This document shows, piece by piece, positions 31,153 to 35,624 of a DNA stretch of 35,624 nucleotides. The translations under genes were made by a program, and so were the position numbers. Position 1 is the stretch's first letter. Every line of letters begins with the position of its first letter. Source of the stretch: Nocardia brasiliensis IFM 10847. Its GTDB lineage: Bacteria > Actinomycetota > Actinomycetes > Mycobacteriales > Mycobacteriaceae. The notes under the pieces are model-generated. The model made no database searches, was not told the origin of the DNA, and was given only the letters and a program-made list of their open reading frames with translations. The stretch lies in assembly GCF_000710915.1 (NCBI RefSeq), contig NZ_BAUA01000068.1, forward strand, positions 1 to 35,624. The letters are read 5' to 3'.

Positions 31153-31605
31153 TCACACCGGAATGCCGTGCTGGGTGACGTAATGCGAGATCAGCGTTTC
31201 GATCGAGCGGCGGAAGGAGCCCTGCTGCCGCTCGCTCAAAGTGTTTGCCAGATTGCCGATCTCGGCCCGGACCGCGTCGCGCACCAGATGCACGACGGCG
31301 CGTCCGTCGGCGGTGACGGTGACATGGACGGCGCGCCGGTTTCCGGGGACGGCGATCCGCCGCACCAGGCCGCGCCGCTCGGCGCGATCGACCAAGCCGG
31401 TGACGCTGGACTTCTCCAGCTCCAGGATGCCGGCCAGCTGCTGCATGCCGATCTCGCGATCGTCGAGCACGGCGAGCATGCGCAACTGAGTGACCGATAG
31501 CCCTTGCTGGCCGGCGAGACGTCCCAGGACGGCTTGCAGGATGAACGACAGCTGGATGAGCCCGTCGACCAGGTCCAGCTCCGGGTCGGGTGCGTCAGTG
31601 GTCAC
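31153..31605 (-). CDS. MarR family transcriptional regulator
   Basis: The 150-residue protein has the MarR winged helix (LSVTQLRMLAVLDDREIGMQ, QLAGILELEKSSVTGLVDRA, ERRGLVRRIAVPGNRRAVHV, TVTADG wing). Dimerising helices flank it. The GTG start (VTTDAPDPEL) faces a set of three spaced operators in front of a flavin reductase gene. MarR proteins usually block such divergent promoters until an oxidant or phenolic ligand binds; there is no cysteine, so thiol switching is unlikely. It is convergent-free and terminates near the DoxX promoter. Confidence 0.9.
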   Translation of the reverse strand: MTTDAPDPELDLVDGLIQLSFILQAVLGRLAGQQGLSVTQLRMLAVLDDREIGMQQLAGILELEKSSVTGLVDRAERRGLVRRIAVPGNRRAVHVTVTADGRAVVHLVRDAVRAEIGNLANTLSERQQGSFRRSIETLISHYVTQHGIPV

Positions 31606-31628
31606 AGTAAGCCAGGTTAGCTTGATTC

Positions 31629-31684
31629 AGTTCGCGATACCAACTATTTTAGTTCGTGACACCAACAGTATTTGTCACGAACAA
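31629..31684. promoter_or_regulatory. Triple MarR operator array
   Basis: Two direct copies AGTTCGCGATACCAAC (31629-31644) and AGTTCGTGACACCAAC (31651-31666) are 22 bp apart. An inverted partner (TGTCACGAAC, 31673-31682) lies about 21 bp further and forms a perfect 10-bp inverted repeat with the second copy. Helical-turn spacing puts all three on one face of the DNA between the two divergent genes. Confidence 0.7.
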
Positions 31685-31740
31685 TTGGTAGGCACGCGGG
31701 CTCGGGCCGCAGCAAGGCTCGACAGGGAAGGGGCAGACCT

Positions 31741-32310
31741 ATGACCGAGAAGAGGCGCGTCGCCGTCCTCATCGGCAGCACCCGCCCCACCCGCATCTGC
31801 GCCGGTATCGCCGCCTGGGCGCGCGACGCCCTGCGGGAGGAGAGCGACCTCCACTATGACCTGCTCGATCTCGCCGAGGTCGGGCTGCCGTTCCTGGACG
31901 AACCCCGCAAGGCCGCGCTCAGGCAGTACGAGCATGAGCACACTCGGGCTTGGAGCCGGCTCGTGCAGAGCTACCACGGCTTCTTTTTCGTCTTCCCGCA
32001 ATACAATTGGGGCTACCCGGGGGTGCTGAAGAACGCGCTGGACTATCTCTACTGGGAATGGCGCGACCGCCCCGCGAGCCTGCTGACATACGGCACCCAC
32101 GGTGGCAGCCGAGGCGCCGAACAGCTCATCGGCGTCCTGCACGGACTGCACATGCGGCTGCTCGAGACACACGTCGAGGCCGTCATCACCGAACAGGACG
32201 TGGACGAGAACTGGCAGCTGCGCGACCTCGACACCACGCTCGGCCCGAACCGGGAACTACTACGCAAGATCGGCGCGGAGATGGCCCGCGCACTCGACGG
32301 CAACTCATGA
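31741..32310 (+). CDS. NADPH-dependent FMN reductase
   Basis: The 189-residue flavodoxin-like protein has the FMN_red fingerprint: VAVLIGSTRPTRICAGIAAW for phosphate binding, VFPQYNWGYPGVLKNALDYL, and a YGTHGGSRGAEQL loop. It reduces flavins or quinones with NAD(P)H. Start at MTEKRRVAVL after GGAAGGGG; upstream in-frame codons from 31672 fall inside the operator array. It is divergent from MarR and followed after 32 bases by the beta-hydroxyacid dehydrogenase, presumably one transcript. No membrane segment. Confidence 0.9.
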   Translation: MTEKRRVAVLIGSTRPTRICAGIAAWARDALREESDLHYDLLDLAEVGLPFLDEPRKAALRQYEHEHTRAWSRLVQSYHGFFFVFPQYNWGYPGVLKNALDYLYWEWRDRPASLLTYGTHGGSRGAEQLIGVLHGLHMRLLETHVEAVITEQDVDENWQLRDLDTTLGPNRELLRKIGAEMARALDGNS

Positions 32311-32342
32311 CCGCAGTCCTCTAGGAGAACGGAGAAACAATC

Positions 32343-33218
32343 ATGACAACTCACCAGGTGGGCTTCATCGGTCTCGGGAAGATGGGCGCCGCCCTCGCAG
32401 GCCGACTGCTCGATGCCGGTTACGACGTCACCGTGTGGAGCCGGACCGCAGGCAAGGCGGACGAGCTGCTGGCGCGCGGCGCGACGCTCGCCGACCGCCC
32501 CGAGGACGCGATCGCCACCGGGACGGTCTTCTCGATGCTCAGCAACGAAGAGGCGGTGCGGCAGGTCTTCACCGCGGACCGGATCCGCTCCGCGCCAGCG
32601 GGTTTCGTGCACATCAACCACGCGACCATCAGTCCGGCAGCGGCTCGCGAATTCGCCGCGGCCGGCGGGGACTACCTCAGCGCCCCGGTGATCGGCCGGC
32701 CCGAGGCGGTGGTGGCCGGCCAGCTCGCCGTGCTGATCTCGGGCGAGGAGGACGTCCGAGCCGCGGCGGCACCGATGCTCGCCGCGCTCGGCCGGCGGGT
32801 GTGGGACTTCGGCGCCGCCGTGGACGCCGCACCGACGGTGAAGATCGCGGTCAACTACTTGATCCTGCACGCGCTACAGGCACTGTCCGAATCGATCACG
32901 CTGCTGCAGCACGCCGAACTGGACGCGGGGCGGTTCGTCGAAATGATCAACGATTCGATCTTCCCGGGCCCGGTGTACGGCGGCTACGGCAACGCCATCG
33001 CGACAAGCACTTTCACGCCGCCGGGTTTCACCACCACACTGGGATTGAAGGACCTGCGCCTCGCACTGAGCGCCGCCGACGACCTCGGCACCCACCTACC
33101 GACCGGACCGGTCCTGCACGACGTGTTCGCCACCGCGGTCGAGCAGATCGGCGCGGAACTCGACTGGGCGAGCGTCGCCGAAGTCACCCGGCAGCGGTCC
33201 ACCGGCCGCCCCCGCTGA
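32343..33218 (+). CDS. Beta-hydroxyacid dehydrogenase family NAD(P)-dependent oxidoreductase
   Basis: The 291-residue protein belongs to the 3-hydroxyisobutyrate dehydrogenase/GLYR1 family. N-terminal Rossmann GFIGLGKMGAALAGRLLDAG (GxGxxG), substrate loop INHATISPAA in place of the usual DxSTxxP, and a probable catalytic Lys in APTVKIAVNYLI are visible. Family enzymes oxidise or reduce beta-hydroxyacids or act as imine reductases. It follows the FMN reductase after 32 bases, so the two form a MarR-controlled redox operon. The exact substrate is unknown. ATG start preceded by GGAG. Confidence 0.88.
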   Translation: MTTHQVGFIGLGKMGAALAGRLLDAGYDVTVWSRTAGKADELLARGATLADRPEDAIATGTVFSMLSNEEAVRQVFTADRIRSAPAGFVHINHATISPAAAREFAAAGGDYLSAPVIGRPEAVVAGQLAVLISGEEDVRAAAAPMLAALGRRVWDFGAAVDAAPTVKIAVNYLILHALQALSESITLLQHAELDAGRFVEMINDSIFPGPVYGGYGNAIATSTFTPPGFTTTLGLKDLRLALSAADDLGTHLPTGPVLHDVFATAVEQIGAELDWASVAEVTRQRSTGRPR

Positions 33219-33325
33219 GCAGCACGTCCGGATCCAGGACGCAGGCCCCGCCGCGTGGCGTTCACGTTGCGGGGCAACGGTCTACCCGAGCTTCGACCAG
33301 TGCCGCGCCTTCTAGGATGCTCGGC

Positions 33326-33892
33326 ATGCCTGTCTCCACCGCCGGCCTCGTCGGCTACACCGAACGCGACCTCGACGCCGACCTGGCGCGCTGGTTCCCC
33401 ACCGCGCCGCGAGTTCAGGTGCCGGAGGAAACACGGTCGGTGGCAACGTTTCTCGCTCGCCTCGCGCCGTCCGACGCCGCAGCACTGAGCGCGTTCGACC
33501 GGCGGGTGCGCTCCGGCCTGCTGCCGCAGTTCCTGGACATCTCCGACTGGTCCTACGGCTTCGATTTCGCCGGAAACGATTGCGGCATCCTCGATTCGGA
33601 CTATACGACCGAACTCACCGACGACGACGTCTACTCGATCGGCGCCGACGGCGGCGGCAACCTGTACGTGGTCCTCACCAATGGCCAAGTGGCCGTGTGG
33701 TTTCACGAGGAGGAGGTGGTGGAGGGCGGCACCCGCTTCGACAACCTCGATGTCTTCCTCTGGTCGTTCGTGCGCTACCGGGCGGTCCGGGCCGGACAAC
33801 TGGCTCGCTCGGCGGTCGAGGCGGACTTCCTGGCGCTCGGCCAGGACGGCGCGCTCGAACCCGAATTGGGCTTGCTCCGGCTCATGAAGTAG
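33326..33892 (+). CDS. SUKH (SMI1/KNR4)-like protein
   Basis: The 188-residue protein has the SMI1/KNR4 pattern: DWSYGFDFAGNDCGILDSDY, DDDVYSIGADGGGNLYVVLT and NGQVAVWFHEEEVVEGGTRF. SUKH proteins often serve as immunity proteins for polymorphic toxins, but orphan copies such as this are common. No toxin gene is adjacent. Start at ATG 33326 with AGGA at -9; a second ATG three codons earlier is less well placed. Its last 11 bases overlap the end of the convergent MFS gene. Confidence 0.75.
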   Translation: MPVSTAGLVGYTERDLDADLARWFPTAPRVQVPEETRSVATFLARLAPSDAAALSAFDRRVRSGLLPQFLDISDWSYGFDFAGNDCGILDSDYTTELTDDDVYSIGADGGGNLYVVLTNGQVAVWFHEEEVVEGGTRFDNLDVFLWSFVRYRAVRAGQLARSAVEADFLALGQDGALEPELGLLRLMK

Positions 33893-35378
33893 CGGACCGT
33901 TCGGCGGCGCTGTTTGCGCGTCGGGGCAGGCAGAACATCAGGACCCACAGCACGGCCGAGGCCACACCGACCCAGCACAGCACGCCGGTGAACGCGTCGC
34001 GGTCGAGGGCGCTCGTGGACGCGCCGCCGGTAGCGGCGAAGAACACCGGACCGGCCAGCGCGATACCCACGGCGTAGCCCAGCTGGAGCGCGGTGTTGAA
34101 CAACCCCGAGGCTGAACCGGCGCGTTCGTGCGGAACCTTCGCCAGGCTCAGGTCGGCGATCGGTCCGCCGATCAGTCCGAAGCCGAACCCGAGCAGCACC
34201 ACGGGGGCCGCCATCGCGAGCAGAGTCAGCTCGGCTTGCCCGCTACCGACCTGGATCCCGTAGGCCGCGGTCGCGGCGAGAGCGATCAGGGCCCCGGTTT
34301 GCGGCAGACGGCGCGCGAAGCGTCCAGCCGTCTTCGTCGCGGTCATCGCACCGGCCAGCTCGCCGAGGGCGAGCAACGTGAACGCCGCGGCTGCCATCAG
34401 CGGGCTCATGCCCAGGCCGTGCTGCAGGTACAGGCTCCAGGTCAGGAACAGCAGCCCGCACAGCAAGGCCATTGTCAGCTGCGCCGACAGACCGCCGGAG
34501 AACTGCTTGTCCTTGAACAGCGACAGCGCGATCAGCGGCGAATCGTGCCGGCGGCGCCGCTGGTGGCGGAGGAAGACGCCGAGCACCAGCCCACCGCCGG
34601 CGAGCATGGCGAAACACCACAGCGGCCAGCCGTGGGCGTGGCCCTCGGTGAGGGGGAAGACGAGCAGCACCATCGCGATCGCCGACAGCAGCACCCCGGC
34701 GAGGTCGAGGCGGTCGGCCTTCGCCGCAGTCGACTCGATGATGAACTTGCGTCCGAGAACGAGCACGACGAGCCCGACGGGAATGTTGATCAAGAAGATC
34801 GGCCGCCAGGCCAACCCGAACAGGTCGGCCTCGGTGAGCACGCCGCCCAGCACCGGACCCACGACACTGCCCATCGACAGGATGGCCCCGTAGAGACCGA
34901 ACGCCCGACTGCGGTTCGCGCCGTCGAAGGTGACGTGCAGGGTCGCCAGGACCTGCGGGATCATCACGGCCGCGGCACCGCCCTGGAGCACACGGGCGGC
35001 GATCAGCATGCCGGGCCCGGTCGCGATGCCGCACAGCAGTGAGGCGAGGGTGAAGCCGGCGGTGCCGAGCAGGAAGACCCTGCGCCGGCCGTACAGGTCA
35101 CCGAGCCTGCCACCGGTGATCAAGCCGAGCGCGAAGGTCAGCGCGTAGCCCGCGGTCAGCCACTGCACCACCGCCGCTCCGGCGCCGAGCGAGCGTTGCA
35201 GCGTAGGCATGACCGTCAGGACGACCGAATCGTCGAGAATGCTCATCAGTTCGCCGGTCAGCACGACCGCGAGGGCGATCCTGGCAGCGGTCGTCATCGT
35301 CGACGCCGTGCCGGATGAGGGATGGGCCGAGTGCTCAGGGGTGTGTTCGGGCTCGTTGTCGAGCACGGAGGAATTCAT
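33882..35378 (-). CDS. MFS transporter, DHA2 (EmrB/QacA) family
   Basis: The 498-residue protein is a 14-helix proton antiporter. Motif A (GGRLGDLYGRRRVFLLGTAG), helix-5 motif C region (GSVVGPVLGGVLTEA) and LDDSVVLTVMPTLQ in helix 1 with the family's acidic residues are present. DHA2 members export drugs, dyes or toxic metabolites. A ~30-residue acidic N-terminal tail precedes helix 1. ATG start after an AGGAG site 8 bases upstream. Its end overlaps the SUKH gene. It is the last complete gene in the window; cognate regulator not seen. Confidence 0.93.
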   Translation of the reverse strand: MNSSVLDNEPEHTPEHSAHPSSGTASTMTTAARIALAVVLTGELMSILDDSVVLTVMPTLQRSLGAGAAVVQWLTAGYALTFALGLITGGRLGDLYGRRRVFLLGTAGFTLASLLCGIATGPGMLIAARVLQGGAAAVMIPQVLATLHVTFDGANRSRAFGLYGAILSMGSVVGPVLGGVLTEADLFGLAWRPIFLINIPVGLVVLVLGRKFIIESTAAKADRLDLAGVLLSAIAMVLLVFPLTEGHAHGWPLWCFAMLAGGGLVLGVFLRHQRRRRHDSPLIALSLFKDKQFSGGLSAQLTMALLCGLLFLTWSLYLQHGLGMSPLMAAAAFTLLALGELAGAMTATKTAGRFARRLPQTGALIALAATAAYGIQVGSGQAELTLLAMAAPVVLLGFGFGLIGGPIADLSLAKVPHERAGSASGLFNTALQLGYAVGIALAGPVFFAATGGASTSALDRDAFTGVLCWVGVASAVLWVLMFCLPRRANSAAERSATS

Positions 35379-35624
35379 GGCGGGACTCCTGGTTCAGGAA
35401 TCGGGGAGCTCGCCGTCGACCCCACCAGGTCCGGACAACACGAAACCCGGGGCAGTCGGCAGAGCTACACCCGGGAATGGCAGGGATTGGGTGACATCAC
35501 TCAGGCCAGCGCGACGTCCGCCCCCGCACACGTTCACAAATCAGGACGTGGGGGAACGCAGACGGCTACATGGCCTGGGATATAAGTCACCACCTCGAAT
35601 CCACTACAGAAGCAACAAGGAGTC
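35379..35624 (+). promoter_or_regulatory. Start region of a gene lying beyond the window
   Basis: No gene is supported between the MFS start and the window end. TATAAG (35581-35586) could be a -10 element and AAGGAG (35617-35622) is a good ribosome-binding site ending two bases before the window closes, so a plus-strand gene probably begins just past the edge. The MFS promoter also lies in this stretch. Confidence 0.5.

Noticed and set aside
32102..33325. Long plus-strand frame upstream of the SUKH-like start
   Set aside because: It overlaps the FMN reductase and dehydrogenase genes in another frame and is Arg-rich. Only the part from 33326 is protein-like.
33326..33892. Polymorphic toxin-immunity locus around the SUKH-like gene
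   Set aside because: No toxin, WXG100 or secretion gene is adjacent; the neighbours are a redox operon and an MFS exporter.
1..35624. tRNA, rRNA, CRISPR array or intact transposase
   Set aside because: No cloverleaf with a conserved TTCGANTC arm, no regularly spaced repeats and no transposase motif were seen on either strand.

Overview
The window is GC-rich actinobacterial chromosome, very probably from Nocardia or a close mycolic-acid relative. This is inferred from four things: an RpsA almost identical in layout to the mycobacterial protein, a CanA-type carbonic anhydrase like M. tuberculosis Rv1284, a MAB_1171c-type membrane protein, and a 13E12/DUF222 fragment behind a mycobacterial-type SOS box. 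No rRNA, tRNA, CRISPR array or intact insertion sequence was found. Genes are short, on both strands, and often divergent from their own regulators; several convergent pairs end in shared hairpin terminators.

Layout. 1-5.2 kb: tail of an MMPL transporter, a TetR regulator, rpsA with its terminator, a methyltransferase, and an actinobacterial protein of unknown function. 5.0-8.6 kb: a two-gene operon (SPFH membrane protein plus a 50-residue ribbon-helix-helix protein) behind a large palindrome, then a berberine-bridge-type flavoenzyme divergent from a LysR regulator. 8.6-11.3 kb: an amino-acid ABC importer in the order binding lipoprotein, permease, ATPase. 11.4-14.6 kb: a decarboxylating dehydrogenase of the isopropylmalate/isocitrate family, a thioredoxin with a SigH/SigR-like promoter, a stand-alone LeuA regulatory domain behind a candidate branched-chain leader peptide, and carbonic anhydrase. 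14.8-15.5 kb: two tandem secreted four-cysteine proteins that resemble tendamistat. 15.9-19.9 kb: a TraB/PrgY-type protein, a hydrolase-MerR unit with a MerR-type 19-bp-spacer promoter, and a DUF1772/SnoaL pair divergent from a TetR.

20-24 kb: a helical-repeat protein, a maleylpyruvate-isomerase-fold protein, a 436-bp stretch holding a gene relic and a large inverted repeat, an ImmA/IrrE peptidase followed by a MAB_1171c/DUF6545 membrane protein, and a small Gly/Pro-rich secreted protein. 24-29 kb: a flavin monooxygenase, an APH-fold kinase, a MerR regulator whose effector domain looks like eukaryotic-type NTF2, a DUF4328 membrane protein, and aat (N-end rule). 29-35.6 kb: a truncated DUF222 gene behind an SOS box, an autoregulated-looking DoxX-SigJ (ECF41) operon, a MarR-controlled redox pair (FMN reductase and a beta-hydroxyacid dehydrogenase), a SUKH-like protein, and a 14-TM MFS exporter.

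The best candidates for undescribed biology are the MerR-NTF2 fusion, the tandem tendamistat-like secreted proteins, the leader-peptide control of a detached LeuA regulatory domain, the SPFH/RHH operon with its palindrome, and the ImmA/IrrE-MAB_1171c pair that lacks its usual HTH partner. All functional calls come from reading the sequence; no database search was run.
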